A stretch of DNA of 64,000 bases. It comes from Nevskia sp. Its GTDB lineage: Bacteria; Pseudomonadota; Gammaproteobacteria; Nevskiales; Nevskiaceae. How positions within the stretch are numbered: position 1 is the first letter of the stretch; each line of letters starts with the position of its first letter. The notes under the pieces are model-generated. The model saw nothing but the letters and a program-made list of their open reading frames with translations, was not told the DNA's origin and searched no databases. The translations under genes were made by a program, and so were the position numbers. The stretch lies in contig JADGHB010000006.1 in NCBI GenBank assembly GCA_019689635.1, positions 21,686 through 85,685 of the forward strand. The letters run 5' to 3'. Positions 52,755-63,902 of the stretch are shown piece after piece.

Positions 52755-53807
52755 TCATCCAGGGGAGTGATCCAGGCGCGCGGCCACTCGCCGCCGCTGC
52801 TCGGGCCAGGCCATCGCCAGCAGGACGGGATCGCGCTCCTGTCGCGCCTGGAAGCCGCGTTTGTCTTGCAGGCCGCACCAGTTCCGCTGGATCAGGATCT
52901 GGGCGACGGCGCCGGTCAGGGTGTTGCCGGGGCCGAGCACGACGAGCCGGTCGGGGGCGAATTCCTCGACTGCCACCGTCACCGCGCGAGTGAAATCGTA
53001 GGGCTCGACGAGCTGGTGGCCCAGGGTGTAGTCCCATAGCGCGGCGGGATCGGTGCTGTACGGCGTCCACACCTGACCGCGGCCGTCGATCAGCGGGACG
53101 CGCGGCGCGGTGAGCGGCAGATCGGCAAGCGCCTCGCGCGCGCGTTCGCGCACCGGCCGCTGGAGCGGCGTGTGAAAGGCGGCGTGGTTGTACAGCCGCA
53201 GCGGAAAGCGCTCGCGCTGGGGCAGCGCCCGCTCCAGGCGTTTGAGCCCCGCCTCGTCGCCGCCGAAGACCAGCATGCCGCCGAGGTCGATCGAAAGATA
53301 AACCTGGCCTTCGCCGGGTTCGTGCAGCAGTCCGAGCAGTCGCTGGCGCACTTCCGGCTGCGGGCGCCAGTCCTCGTCCACCCAGGGATAGACGAGCTGG
53401 CCGCCGATCAGCGCCTCCTGCATCAGCCGGCCCATGGTGTCGACCAGGTGCAATCCGTCCTGCGCGGACAGCGCCTGCGCCACCGCCAGCGCGATGTACC
53501 AGCCCATCGAGTTGCCGGTCACCGCCACGATCTCGTAACGCCGAAGGTCGATGTCCAGCGCATCGCAGTAAGCGCAGGCGTAGATCAGCGCCGAGGCGTG
53601 ATCGCCGCGGCTGTGCAGCTTCATCTGGTAGGGAATCTCCCGATCCAGCGCCCGCAGGCTGGGCAGCCCGTGCCGCGCACGGTAGGCGTCGAACCGGGCG
53701 AGCAGCTCGTCTTGGTGCGCGTGATGCCGATGCAGATAACCCCATTCGGCCTGGTTGTAGGTGCCGCGGCCGGGACAGACGACGACCACTCGTTCGCGTT
53801 TCGTCAC
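52755..53807 (-). CDS. FabD-like ACP acyltransferase lacking the malonate arginine
   Basis: 350-residue acyltransferase of the malonyl-CoA:ACP transacylase fold. The nucleophile is Ser100 in [12 protein letters not shown] and the catalytic His is His212 in [12 protein letters not shown]. In FabD the malonate carboxylate is bound by an Arg in the pattern LVxxRGxxMQEA; here the same block reads [12 protein letters not shown], with Met125 at that place. A different, uncharged acyl group is therefore likely. It starts with GTG at 53807, overlapping the E1 gene stop (GTGA), and is the last gene of a seven-gene operon. Confidence 0.85.
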   Translation of the reverse strand: MTKRERVVVVCPGRGTYNQAEWGYLHRHHAHQDELLARFDAYRARHGLPSLRALDREIPYQMKLHSRGDHASALIYACAYCDALDIDLRRYEIVAVTGNSMGWYIALAVAQALSAQDGLHLVDTMGRLMQEALIGGQLVYPWVDEDWRPQPEVRQRLLGLLHEPGEGQVYLSIDLGGMLVFGGDEAGLKRLERALPQRERFPLRLYNHAAFHTPLQRPVRERAREALADLPLTAPRVPLIDGRGQVWTPYSTDPAALWDYTLGHQLVEPYDFTRAVTVAVEEFAPDRLVVLGPGNTLTGAVAQILIQRNWCGLQDKRGFQARQERDPVLLAMAWPEQRRRVAARLDHSPG

Positions 53808-55989
53808 GACGCCTGCCGGATGTGGCGCGGGTCGACGAGTCGCAAGGCGTGCTCGACGATGCCCGCTCTGGAAGGCAGGGTGCTGGTGGCCGCAACCCCC
53901 AGCGGGATGAAGCTGTCCGCGGCGGTCAGCCGGGCCAGCCGCGCGCCGTCGAAGCCGCGGGCGCACAGCTCGGCCATGAGCTCCTCGGAGACCGAGCCGC
54001 TGCGGCGGCATTCGTCCACGATCAGCACGCGCTCGCAGTCTTTCACCGCCGCGTGCACGCGGTCGTGGTCGATGGCGGTCAGCCAGCGCAGATCCACGAT
54101 GCGCAAGGCGATCCCGGCGCGCTGCAGCTCCGGCGCCGCCTGGCGCGCAAGGTACACGCCGTTGGCGTAGCTGAGGATGGCGAGGTCGCGACCTTCGCCC
54201 CACAGACCCAGCTCGCCGAGCGCCAGGCGGTGGTCCGGGCCGGGATCGGTGCCGCACCACAAGCCATCGTCCGGCGCGTGCAGATCGCGGGTGTGGTACA
54301 GCGCGATCGGTTCCAGGAAGACCACCACCCGCTGCTCTTCGTCGGCCAGGCGCACGCACTCCTGCAACAGCCCCACCGCGTCGGCGCCGTTCGAGGGACA
54401 GGCGACGATCAGACCGGGGACGTCGCGCAGCACGGCGAGCGCGTTGTCGTTGTGGAAATGCCCGCCGAAACCTTTCTGATAGGCGAGTCCGGCGATGCGC
54501 ACCACCAGCGGATTGGTGAACTGGCCTTGCGAGAAAAACGCCAGCGTGGCCGCCTCGCCGCGCAACTGATCTTCGGCGTTGTGCAGGTAGGCGAGGTACT
54601 GAATCTCCGGCATCGGCAACAGTCCGTTGTGCGCGGCGCCGAGCGCCAATCCCAGGATGCTCTGCTCGTCGAGCACGGTGTCGATCACGCGGTGCGCGCC
54701 GTACTTGGCCTGCAGGCGCAGCGTCACGCCGTACACGCCACCCTTGCGGCCGATGTCCTCGCCGGCCAGGAACAGATGCGGATAGCGCGCCAGCAGCCGG
54801 TCCAGGGCGTGGTTGATCAGCCGCGCCAGCGGCGCGGGCGACGCCAGCCGTTCCACGCCCGCGCCGGCGCGGGCGCGCGACGGCCGTCGGGGCGGAACGA
54901 TACTCGCCATCACTTCGGCGGCGGTGCGCAGCTTGGGGCGCCGGCACGCTTGCTCGGCCACCGCGTGCACGCGCGCCGCGGTGTGTTGGTACAACTCCAG
55001 GATTTGCGAGGCGGTCAGCACGCCGTGGGCGACGAGCAGGCCCGCGCCGTACAACAGCGGATCCTGCGCCTCCATGGCTGCGATCTGTGCGGCGCTCAAA
55101 TAGCCCTGTTCGGCATCGGAGCCCGCGTGCCCCAGCAAGCGCACGCAGCGCAGGTGCAGGAACACCGGCTGCTTGCGCGCGCGCGCGAGCTGCGCGGCTT
55201 CGCGAGCGCCTCGATGGGTGTCGAGCAGGTCGAGGCCGTCGCAGGCCAGGTAATGGATCGCGGGGCGGCCGCGCATCGCGGACTCGATCCACGCCGGCGG
55301 CGTGGGCACCGAGATCGCAAGCCCGTTGTCCTCGCACACGAACACGATCGGCAGCGGCAGGCCGCGGTAGGCGGTCCAGGCGGCGGTGTTGAGCGCACCC
55401 TGGGCCGTGGAGTGATTGAACGAGCCGTCGCCGAAGCTGCACAACACCACGCTGTCGGCGGGCCAGGCGCCGCTCACGCCGAGCCGCCGCGCGAGCGCCA
55501 GGCTGAACGCGGCGCCCACCGCCTTGGGCAGGTGCGAGGCGATGGTCGAGGTCTGCGGCGGGATGTGGAGCCGCTTGGACCCGAGCACCTTGTGCCGGCC
55601 GCCGGCGATGGGGTCCTCGCTCGAGGCGACGAAGGACAGCAGCAGGTCCCGGGTCGGCGTGGTGCCCGGCACCTGCCGCGCGCGCTGGATGAAGAAGGCG
55701 GCGTCGCGGTAGTGCAAGAAAGCCGGGTCGGTCGGACGCAGCGCATGAGCGACGGCCGCCATCCCTTCGTGGCCGCTGCTGCCGATGGTGTAGAACCCTT
55801 CCTGGCGCGCCTGCAGCCGGCGCGCCTCGAGGTCCAGACAACGCGACAGCACCTGCGCTTCGAACAGCCCGGCCAGTTGCGCTGCGCTCAGTCCCGCCGC
55901 GGAGAGCGTCAGGGCGTGCCGCGGCGCCGGCAGCGCGCCGGTGCGCAGCGCGCGCAGGAAGTTGTGCTCGATCCGGAAACTCGGCTCGC

Positions 55990-55993
<4 letters not shown>
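53804..55993 (-). CDS. Fused alpha-beta 2-oxoacid dehydrogenase E1 component
   Basis: Thiamine-diphosphate enzyme of 729 residues that decarboxylates a 2-oxoacid and passes the acyl group on. The alpha-like half (about 1-370) has the thiamine site [20 protein letters not shown] and the closing VCEDNG. The beta-like half (about 390-720) has [30 protein letters not shown] and the C-terminal [13 protein letters not shown]. It most resembles branched-chain or pyruvate-type heterotetramer E1 subunits fused in one chain. No E2 or E3 gene is in the window. It starts with GTG at 55993, overlapping the gcdH stop, and ends over the acyltransferase start. Confidence 0.87.
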
Positions 55994-57165
<1,172 letters not shown>

Positions 57166-57166
57166 G

Positions 57167-58345
57167 TCATGCCGCCCTCAGTGCCGCCGCCACCGGCAGA
57201 CGCGCGGCGCGGATGGCGGGAAACAATCCTCCGATCACGCCGATCGTGCAAGCCCAGACGATGCCCCAGGCGAGCAGACCGGGACTTACCGTGAGGTGGA
57301 ACACCACCTGAGTGAAGTTGGCGCCGAGTGTGTTGACGGTATGGCCGTTGAAGAACAGCCAGGCCAGCGCCGCGCCTAGCACGCCGCCGAGCAGCGACAG
57401 CAGCAGCGCCTCGACGAACACCGAGACCACCACCGGCAGCGCGCCGAAGCCGATGGCGCGCAGGGTGGCGATTTCCAGACTGCGCGCCGCCACCGCCGAG
57501 TACAGGGTGTTGAGCGCGCCGAAGATCGCGCCGATGGCCATGATGCCGCCCACGCCGTAGGCCAGGAAGTTGAGCAGTTTGTCGAGCTGCTTGGACTGCT
57601 CGGCGTAGTAGGCGGGCTCGCGCAGCACGTCCACCGACAGCGTGGGATTGGTGGTCAGCGCGTCCTTGAAGCGCTCGAAGGTCTGGGGCGATTCCAGCAG
57701 CACCGTCACCGACTGGAACAGGTTGCGGCGGAACGCGGAGAGCACGGTTTCGACGTCGCCCATGAGTTCGGATTCGTGCGCGTCGCCACCGCTGTCGAAC
57801 ACGCCGACCACGGTCCAGTCCGAATCGCGGAAGGCGATGTGGCTGCCGAGCGTAAGACCCTGGAACTGCGCCTGCGCCGCGCGGCCGACGATCACTTCGC
57901 GTACCGCCGGCCGGAACATGCGGCCGGCTGCCAGGCGGATCTCCGGCCGCAGCGCGAACGCCTTGGCGCCCACGCCGCGCAGCGTGACGTTGGCGGCGGT
58001 GCCGGTCTTCTTCTGCGGCAATGCGACGATGGTCACCGCCTCGGCCGAGGCGATCGGCTTGCCGTCGGAATCCTTCTTGATGCCCGGCGCGTCCATGATG
58101 GTCAGTGTGTTCTCGCGCGAGATGGTGCTCGACAGCTCGGCCTGGGAGCCGCCGCGCAGGACGATGGCGCGGTCCGCGCGCCCGGTGTGCGCCAGCGTCT
58201 GGCGGAAGCCCAGCGCCATGGCCAGCACCGACACCAGCACCGCCACGGTCACCGCGATGCCGATGACGATCACCCAGGACGTGCCGGCGCGCTGCGGCAG
58301 CGCCCGCAGGTTCATTCCGGTGACCGCCACGATCTGTTCGAGCAT
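57167..58345 (-). CDS. ABC transporter permease, MacB/LolC type (second permease)
   Basis: 392-residue permease of the MacB-like class: one N-terminal membrane helix, a large periplasmic domain of about 200 residues, and three C-terminal helices ([40 protein letters not shown] and the last [20 protein letters not shown]). The coupling motif [18 protein letters not shown] is clear. It pairs with the next-upstream permease, three bases away, and the ATPase. Two different permease chains suggest a heterodimer. Confidence 0.9.
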   Translation of the reverse strand: MLEQIVAVTGMNLRALPQRAGTSWVIVIGIAVTVAVLVSVLAMALGFRQTLAHTGRADRAIVLRGGSQAELSSTISRENTLTIMDAPGIKKDSDGKPIASAEAVTIVALPQKKTGTAANVTLRGVGAKAFALRPEIRLAAGRMFRPAVREVIVGRAAQAQFQGLTLGSHIAFRDSDWTVVGVFDSGGDAHESELMGDVETVLSAFRRNLFQSVTVLLESPQTFERFKDALTTNPTLSVDVLREPAYYAEQSKQLDKLLNFLAYGVGGIMAIGAIFGALNTLYSAVAARSLEIATLRAIGFGALPVVVSVFVEALLLSLLGGVLGAALAWLFFNGHTVNTLGANFTQVVFHLTVSPGLLAWGIVWACTIGVIGGLFPAIRAARLPVAAALRAA

Positions 58346-58348
58346 GTC

Positions 58349-59497
58349 TTATCTCCCGGCCAGGGCCTCGACGATGGACAGGCGCTTAGCGCGCAGCGCC
58401 GGCGGCAGGCCGGTGATGAGGGCGAGCGTGCCCGCCACCGCGAGGCCTTCGATCACCACGGGAAGAGGCATCTGCACCACGCCCAGCGTGTCCTTGAGCA
58501 GCGGGAACAGCAGCCAGGCCAGCGCGAGTCCCGCCGCCGCGGCGGCCAGGCACAGCAGCGCCGATTCGCCCAGCACCAGCAGCAGCACGCCGCCGTCGGT
58601 GAAGCCGAGCGTCTTGAGCACGGCCAGCTCCGGGATGCGCTCGCGCACCGACTGCATCATGGTGCTGCCGGTGGCGAACAGCAGGGCGAAGAACACCGCG
58701 AACAGGATGCGCGTGACGATGAAGTTGATGTCGCCGATCTGCTTGAGGAAGGACTGCTGGAATTCTTTCTCGGTCTGCGTCTTGGTCTCGTTGGGCGAGT
58801 TGGCGAACAGCCGGTCGATCGCGGCGGCGACCTGCGCCGACTGGCGCGGATCCTTGACCTGCACGGTGTACCAGCCGACGGTGCCCTTGCCGAAGGCGCG
58901 CGCCTCGTCGAAGTAGTCGTAGTTGAAGAAGAAGATGTTCTCCTGGCTGCGGTCGGAGGGATTCTCGTAAATGCCCACGATGTCGAACGTCCAGTCGGAG
59001 TTGCCGTCGTCGGCCTTGGTCCAGATGGTCGAGTGCAGCGGCACGCGGTCGCCGATCTTCCAGCCGTATTTGCGCGCCAGCTCGGCGCCGATGATGGCGC
59101 CGGTGCGCGTGTGGATCAGCGCCTGCAACTGGTCGGGCGGCACCTTGCGCTCGGGGAAGACCTCGAACTCGCGCGTGGCGTCGATGGGAAAAGCGAACAC
59201 GAAGTTCTTCGGGTCCTGGTAGTAGGCGCCGAACCAGGTGGCGTGCGCCACCCGCGCCACGCCGGGCACCGCCTCGATCTGGCTCAAGTACGAGTACGGC
59301 AGCGGTTCGGTCAGCGCGATGTTGCTGGTCACGATCAGGCGGTTGACGTTGGCGCGCTCGATGGCCTGATCGAAGGCCGAGTTCACGCCCTGCAGCATGC
59401 CGAACAGCAGGAAAGCGGCCAGGATCGCGAGCCAGGTGAACAGGCTGCGCGCCTTGCGCCGCGCCAGCGCCGCGAACACCAGAGGCAGGAATTTCAT
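58349..59497 (-). CDS. ABC transporter permease, MacB/LolC type (first permease)
   Basis: 382 residues with the same layout as its neighbour: an N-terminal helix after ARRKARSLFTWLAILAAFLL, a periplasmic domain (VARVAHATWFGAYYQD onward), and three C-terminal helices with the coupling motif RIPELAVLKTLGFTDGG. Periplasmic domains of this kind are found in exporters of lipids, lipoproteins and antimicrobial peptides. It lies seven bases after the ATPase gene. Confidence 0.9.
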   Translation of the reverse strand: MKFLPLVFAALARRKARSLFTWLAILAAFLLFGMLQGVNSAFDQAIERANVNRLIVTSNIALTEPLPYSYLSQIEAVPGVARVAHATWFGAYYQDPKNFVFAFPIDATREFEVFPERKVPPDQLQALIHTRTGAIIGAELARKYGWKIGDRVPLHSTIWTKADDGNSDWTFDIVGIYENPSDRSQENIFFFNYDYFDEARAFGKGTVGWYTVQVKDPRQSAQVAAAIDRLFANSPNETKTQTEKEFQQSFLKQIGDINFIVTRILFAVFFALLFATGSTMMQSVRERIPELAVLKTLGFTDGGVLLLVLGESALLCLAAAAAGLALAWLLFPLLKDTLGVVQMPLPVVIEGLAVAGTLALITGLPPALRAKRLSIVEALAGR

Positions 59498-59504
59498 CGC
59501 CGCC

Positions 59505-60197
59505 TCACGCCGCCTGCGCCGCGGCCTCGACCAGTTGACCCTTGTCGAGGTGCAGGATGTGGCGGGCGTAGTCCGCGGCCTTCTGGTCGTGCGTGACCAG
59601 CACGATGGTCTTGCCCTGGCTGCGGTTGAGTTCTTGCAGCAGCTGGAGGATCTCGTCGGCGGACTTGCGGTCGAGGTCGCCGGTGGGTTCGTCGCACACC
59701 AGCAGGGTGGGGTCCGCCACCAGCGCGCGGGCGATGGCCACGCGCTGGGCCTGGCCGCCGGAGAGCTCGGCCGGCTTGTGCCGGGCGCGGTCGGCGATGC
59801 CCGCCAGTTGCAGCGCCGCCGCCACGTGTTGCTGGCGCTGGGCGCGGGACAGCCGGGTCAGTAGCAGCGGCAGTTCCACGTTGCGCGCCGCCGAGAGCAT
59901 CGGCATCAGGTTGTAGAACTGGAACACGAAGCCGATGTGCCGCGCGCGCCAGCGCGCCAGGGCCGCGCCGGACAGCCGGTCGATGCGGCTGCCGGCGACC
60001 TCGATCGCGCCGCTCGTGGGCCGGTCGAGCCCGCCGATGAGGTTGAGCAGCGTGGTCTTGCCGGAGCCGGACGGCCCCATCAGCGCGACGAAGTCGCCCG
60101 GCGCGATCTCGAGATCGAGCTCGTGCAGCACTTCCACGGTCTGCTTGCCGCGCTGGTAGCGCTTGGAAACTTTGCGTAGCGACACGATGGCGGACAT
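59505..60197 (-). CDS. ABC transporter ATP-binding protein, LolD/MacB type
   Basis: 230-residue ATPase. Walker A is [12 protein letters not shown], the signature [15 protein letters not shown], Walker [13 protein letters not shown] and the switch His in VLVTHDQKA. It belongs to the FtsE/LolD/MacB branch that drives mechanotransmission-type exporters. It sits between the adaptor and the permeases. Confidence 0.95.
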   Translation of the reverse strand: MSAIVSLRKVSKRYQRGKQTVEVLHELDLEIAPGDFVALMGPSGSGKTTLLNLIGGLDRPTSGAIEVAGSRIDRLSGAALARWRARHIGFVFQFYNLMPMLSAARNVELPLLLTRLSRAQRQQHVAAALQLAGIADRARHKPAELSGGQAQRVAIARALVADPTLLVCDEPTGDLDRKSADEILQLLQELNRSQGKTIVLVTHDQKAADYARHILHLDKGQLVEAAAQAA

Positions 60198-60245
60198 CGT
60201 TTTTCACTCCTCAAGGCCGACGGCGGAGCCGGCGGCGGGTGGGGT

Positions 60246-61475
60246 TCATGGCTCGATCGCGATGCGCGCGCCGTCCTGGAGTTTCGACAGATCGCCCAGG
60301 GCGACGCGCTCGCCGGGCGCCAGGCCGGACAGGATCACCTGGCCGGCGCTGGTGCGCGCGCCCAGCCGGACCGCGCGCCGTTCCACGTGCGCGTCGCGGA
60401 TCAGCCACACCACGCCGGTCTCGCCCGCGGCCTGCACGGCCTCCGGCGGCAGCGTCACGCCCGCCGTGGCCGCGCTCGCGCCCGGCTGCGCCGCGCTCAA
60501 GAAGGACACGCGCGCGCCCATCTCCGGCAGGATGCGCGGATCTTTTTGCAGGAATCCGACGCGCACTTTCACCGTCGCCTTGCTGCGGTCGGCGCTGGGG
60601 ATGATGGCGATGACCTGGCCGGGAATCGCCCAGTCGGGATAGGCGTTGAGGCGGATCGTCGCCGGCTGGTCGGCGCGCACGCGGTTGATGAAGTTCTCGT
60701 TGACGTCCACTTCCACTTCCAGCGAGTCCATGTCCACGATGGTGGCGATGCCGGTGCGGGTGAAACCGTTGCCGGCCGAGTAGGGCGAGACGATCTCGCC
60801 GACCTGCGCGGCCTTGTTGGTGATCACGCCGTCGAAGGGCGCGCGGACCACGGTGTAGTCGTAGTTCACTTGCGCGGCCTCGACCTGTGCGGCGTCGGCG
60901 GCCGCCTGCTTGATGGCCGCCTCCAACGTGGCGCGCGCGGTCTCGGCCTGGGTGCGGGCCTGCTCGGCCTGCTGCGCGGACACCAGGTGGTCGGCCACCA
61001 GCGCCGCGTAGCGCCGCGCGTCGGCCTCGGCCTGCTGCAATTGCGCCCGCGCCTGCGCCACCTGGGCCTGGGCGGCGGCGGCCTGGCCCCGCGCCACGTC
61101 GAGCTGGGCCTTGTACTGGGTGTCCTCCAGCCGCGCCAGCACCTGGCCCTGCTTGACGTGTTCGCCTTCCTCGACGTCGATCGCCGAGAGCGTGCCGATG
61201 ATCTGCGCCGAGACCGTGGCTTGCCGCCGCGCCACCACGTAGCCGGAGGCGTCCAGGAGCGAGGCGCCGCCCTGGCCGGCGTCCGGCAGCGCCTGCGCGA
61301 TGGCGACGTGTACCGGGATCGCGCGCGGCCAGGCCAGCCAGCCGATCGCCAATGCCGCAAGTGCCAGCACGGTGGCGCCGGCGAACCACCACTTGCGGGA
61401 GCCGCCGCCCCGGCCCTCGGGCGGCTCCTCGCGTTCGATGCGCAACTGCTTGAGCAGCGCGGACTGGTCGTTCAT
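60246..61475 (-). CDS. Periplasmic adaptor (HlyD/MacA-type membrane fusion protein)
   Basis: 409 residues: an N-terminal membrane helix (FAGATVLALAALAIGWLAW), a lipoyl half-motif (SAIDVEEGEHVKQGQVLARL), a long Ala/Gln-rich coiled-coil hairpin (AQAQVAQARAQLQQAEADAR and on), the second lipoyl half (VRAPFDGVITNKAAQVGEIV) and a beta-barrel domain. Such adaptors link a MacB-type pump to an outer-membrane channel of the TolC type, which is not in this window. It is the first gene of the operon; the 142-base gap upstream should hold the promoter. Confidence 0.92.
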   Translation of the reverse strand: MNDQSALLKQLRIEREEPPEGRGGGSRKWWFAGATVLALAALAIGWLAWPRAIPVHVAIAQALPDAGQGGASLLDASGYVVARRQATVSAQIIGTLSAIDVEEGEHVKQGQVLARLEDTQYKAQLDVARGQAAAAQAQVAQARAQLQQAEADARRYAALVADHLVSAQQAEQARTQAETARATLEAAIKQAAADAAQVEAAQVNYDYTVVRAPFDGVITNKAAQVGEIVSPYSAGNGFTRTGIATIVDMDSLEVEVDVNENFINRVRADQPATIRLNAYPDWAIPGQVIAIIPSADRSKATVKVRVGFLQKDPRILPEMGARVSFLSAAQPGASAATAGVTLPPEAVQAAGETGVVWLIRDAHVERRAVRLGARTSAGQVILSGLAPGERVALGDLSKLQDGARIAIEP

Positions 61476-61617
61476 GCCTGGCGTTGGTGGGCTTGCGGGC
61501 GTCTAGCATAACTTGGGCGCGCCGGCCGGTTCGGGTGCGCCCAGGGTAGCTGGCCCACGGTCTTGCGGCGCAGTCACGGGCGTCAGCGCTCGTCCATGAC
61601 AAACGTCACGACGAAGC

Positions 61618-62955
61618 TCAGGTGCTTTTCAGCGCGCTGAAACGCGCGTTGGTGAGCGACAGACGATAGATCAGCGTCTGGGTGAACACCTTGTAGAAGC
61701 GCAGTTGGCAGTCCAGGCTGACGCGGTCGAGCAGGCTGGCGCTCACGCGCAGCGCCAGCAGCGGATCTTTGGCCACCACCGTGGCGGTGCGCCGCGCGCT
61801 GGTGAGAAAGCCGATCTCGCCGAAACAGTCGCCCTTGTGCAGGGTGTCGATGGTCACGCCGCCCTTGCGCACTTCGGCGGCACCGCGTGCGATGAGATAG
61901 AACGTGTTCTCGATCTCGCCCTCGCGCACGATTTCGGCGCCGGGCGCGTAGGAGAGCAACTGCCCGGCGTTGAGGATCTCGTCGATCTGCTCGTCGCTGA
62001 AGCCGTCGAAGAAGCGCAGGGAGCGCAGCGAGTCGCGGTTCTCGCGGCGGGCGAGATTGGCGTCGGCGAGCTGCAGGCGATCGAAGATGCGCAACAGCTC
62101 GTCGGCCAGCGCCTGACCGGAGGGATAACGGTCCTGCGCGCGCTTGGCCAGCAGACGTGCCGTCACCGCGCAAAGATCGCGCGGCACGTCGGGACGCTTG
62201 TCTTCCAGCCGCGGCGCGGGCTGGTTGCGGATGGCGGCGAACAGTTGCACCAGGTCGCTTCCGGTGTAGGGCGTTTCGCCGGTGAGGAGCTGGTACATCA
62301 CCACGCCCAGGGAGTACAGATCGGAAGCCGGCGTCAACGGCAGGCGCTGCACCTGCTCCGGCGACATGTACAGCGGCGAGCCCACCGCGGTGCGCGGCCG
62401 GCGTCCGTCGCGCGTCTCGGCCACTTCCGCCACGGAAAAATCCATCAGCTTTGGCACGCGCTCGCGCGTGAGCATGATGTTGCTCGGTTTCACGTCGCGG
62501 TGCAGCACGCCGCGCGAGTGCGAATAGTGCAGCGCGCGGGCGCACTTGAAGACCACGTCCACGATCCGGTCCAGCGGCAGGCGCGGGCCGTGGCGCTGAC
62601 ACCAGGGCACCAGCGTCTGGCCGTCCACGTACTCCATCACCAGGTAGTGCATGCCGTTTTCCACCCCGGCGTCGTACAGCGAGACGATGTGGGGATGGCT
62701 GAGCAAGCCGGCGGCGCGCGCCTCGGTGAAGAACGCCTGTTCCGCCGCCTCCACGTCGGTGTCCCGGCCGGCCAGGCCGCGCGTGGTCTTGATCGCCACC
62801 TCGCGGCGCACGAAGGGGTCGTAGGCCTTGTACACCAGGCCGCTGGAGCCGCGCCCGAGCAGGCCGCGGACCTCGTACTTGCCGATTTTCTCCGGCAGGG
62901 CGGGCTCGCCGGCCGGCGGCGCGCCCCCCGCGCCCGGCAGCGTGGTTTCTTGCAT
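61618..62955 (-). CDS. Ser/Thr protein kinase with C-terminal cyclic-nucleotide-binding domain
   Basis: 445 residues. The kinase domain (about 25-290) has GRGSSGLVYKAYD (P loop), the catalytic Lys in VAIKTTRG, HRDVKPSN (catalytic loop), and DFS (residues 172-174) where DFG is expected; the metal-binding Asp is kept, so activity is plausible. The C-terminal cNMP-binding domain (about 320-430) has FGEIGFLTSARRTATV with the phosphate-binding Arg. No membrane helix is seen. The architecture recalls cGMP-dependent kinase with the order reversed. It lies on the same strand just upstream of the exporter operon. Confidence 0.9.
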   Translation of the reverse strand: MQETTLPGAGGAPPAGEPALPEKIGKYEVRGLLGRGSSGLVYKAYDPFVRREVAIKTTRGLAGRDTDVEAAEQAFFTEARAAGLLSHPHIVSLYDAGVENGMHYLVMEYVDGQTLVPWCQRHGPRLPLDRIVDVVFKCARALHYSHSRGVLHRDVKPSNIMLTRERVPKLMDFSVAEVAETRDGRRPRTAVGSPLYMSPEQVQRLPLTPASDLYSLGVVMYQLLTGETPYTGSDLVQLFAAIRNQPAPRLEDKRPDVPRDLCAVTARLLAKRAQDRYPSGQALADELLRIFDRLQLADANLARRENRDSLRSLRFFDGFSDEQIDEILNAGQLLSYAPGAEIVREGEIENTFYLIARGAAEVRKGGVTIDTLHKGDCFGEIGFLTSARRTATVVAKDPLLALRVSASLLDRVSLDCQLRFYKVFTQTLIYRLSLTNARFSALKST

Positions 62956-63051
62956 CGGCCAAGCCTAATCCGCCGCGCGTTTGCGCGCCATGCGGCGGCG
63001 CCGGCGGCATGGGACGCGGATCACGTCATCGGCGCGCAACATGGGAGCGGC

Positions 63052-63900
63052 ATGCTGGCGGGCGCCATGAACCCGGAAAAACCCGCAGACGGCTCGTCCA
63101 AGAAGGCGGCGCGCCATCGCACGCTGTGGCTGTCCGACCTGCATCTCGGCACGGTCGGTTGCAAGGCCGAGCACCTGGTCGAGTTTCTCAAGCACAACGA
63201 GTGCGAGACCTTGTACCTGGTCGGCGACATCATCGACGGCTGGAAACTCGCCGCGTCCTGGTACTGGCCGCAGGAACACACCAACGTCATCCGCAAGCTT
63301 CTGACCAAGTCCAAGCGCGGCACGCGCATCTACTACGTCACCGGCAACCACGACGAGTTCCTGCGCAAGTTCGTGGACTACCGGCTGGAGATCGGCAACA
63401 TCCGCCTGATCAACGAGGCCGTGCACGAGACCGCCGACGGGCGCCGGCTGCTGGTGCTGCACGGCGATTACTTCGACGTCATCACCCGCTACCACCGCTG
63501 GTTGGCGCAACTGGGCGATTTCGCCTACGAGGCGACCATGGCGGCCAACGTGTGGTTCAACCGCGCGCGGCAGCGCATCGGACTGCCGTACTGGTCGCTG
63601 TCGGCCTACGCCAAGCAGCGCGTCAAGACCGCGGTCAGCGTCATCTCGCAGTTCGAGGAAGCGGTGGCGCACGAATGTCGGCGCCGCGGGCTGGACGGCG
63701 TGATCTGCGGCCACATCCACCACGCCGAGATCCGCGACATCGGCGGCATCAGCTACCACAACTGCGGCGACTGGGTGGAGTCCTGCACCGCGCTGGCCGA
63801 GGATTTCAACGGCAAGCTGTCGCTGATCCGCTGGGTACGCCTGGACCATCTGAACCAGTCCCCGCGCGTCACCCCGCTGCCGCGGCGGCAGGCGGCCTGA
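63052..63900 (+). CDS. UDP-2,3-diacylglucosamine diphosphatase-like metallophosphatase (LpxH family)
   Basis: 282 residues, calcineurin-like phosphoesterase. Metal ligands are LSDLHLGT, VGDIIDGW, TGNHDEFL, LHGDYFDV and CGHIHHAE. This matches the LpxH-like subgroup (sometimes named LpxH2 or YbbF-like) that hydrolyses UDP-diacylglucosamine in lipid A synthesis, but paralogues with other substrates exist, so a lipid A role is not certain. ATG 63052 has GGGAG four bases upstream; ATG 63067 is an alternative. A possible insertion-sequence end begins two bases after the stop. Confidence 0.85.
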   Translation: MLAGAMNPEKPADGSSKKAARHRTLWLSDLHLGTVGCKAEHLVEFLKHNECETLYLVGDIIDGWKLAASWYWPQEHTNVIRKLLTKSKRGTRIYYVTGNHDEFLRKFVDYRLEIGNIRLINEAVHETADGRRLLVLHGDYFDVITRYHRWLAQLGDFAYEATMAANVWFNRARQRIGLPYWSLSAYAKQRVKTAVSVISQFEEAVAHECRRRGLDGVICGHIHHAEIRDIGGISYHNCGDWVESCTALAEDFNGKLSLIRWVRLDHLNQSPRVTPLPRRQAA

Positions 63901-63902
63901 AG

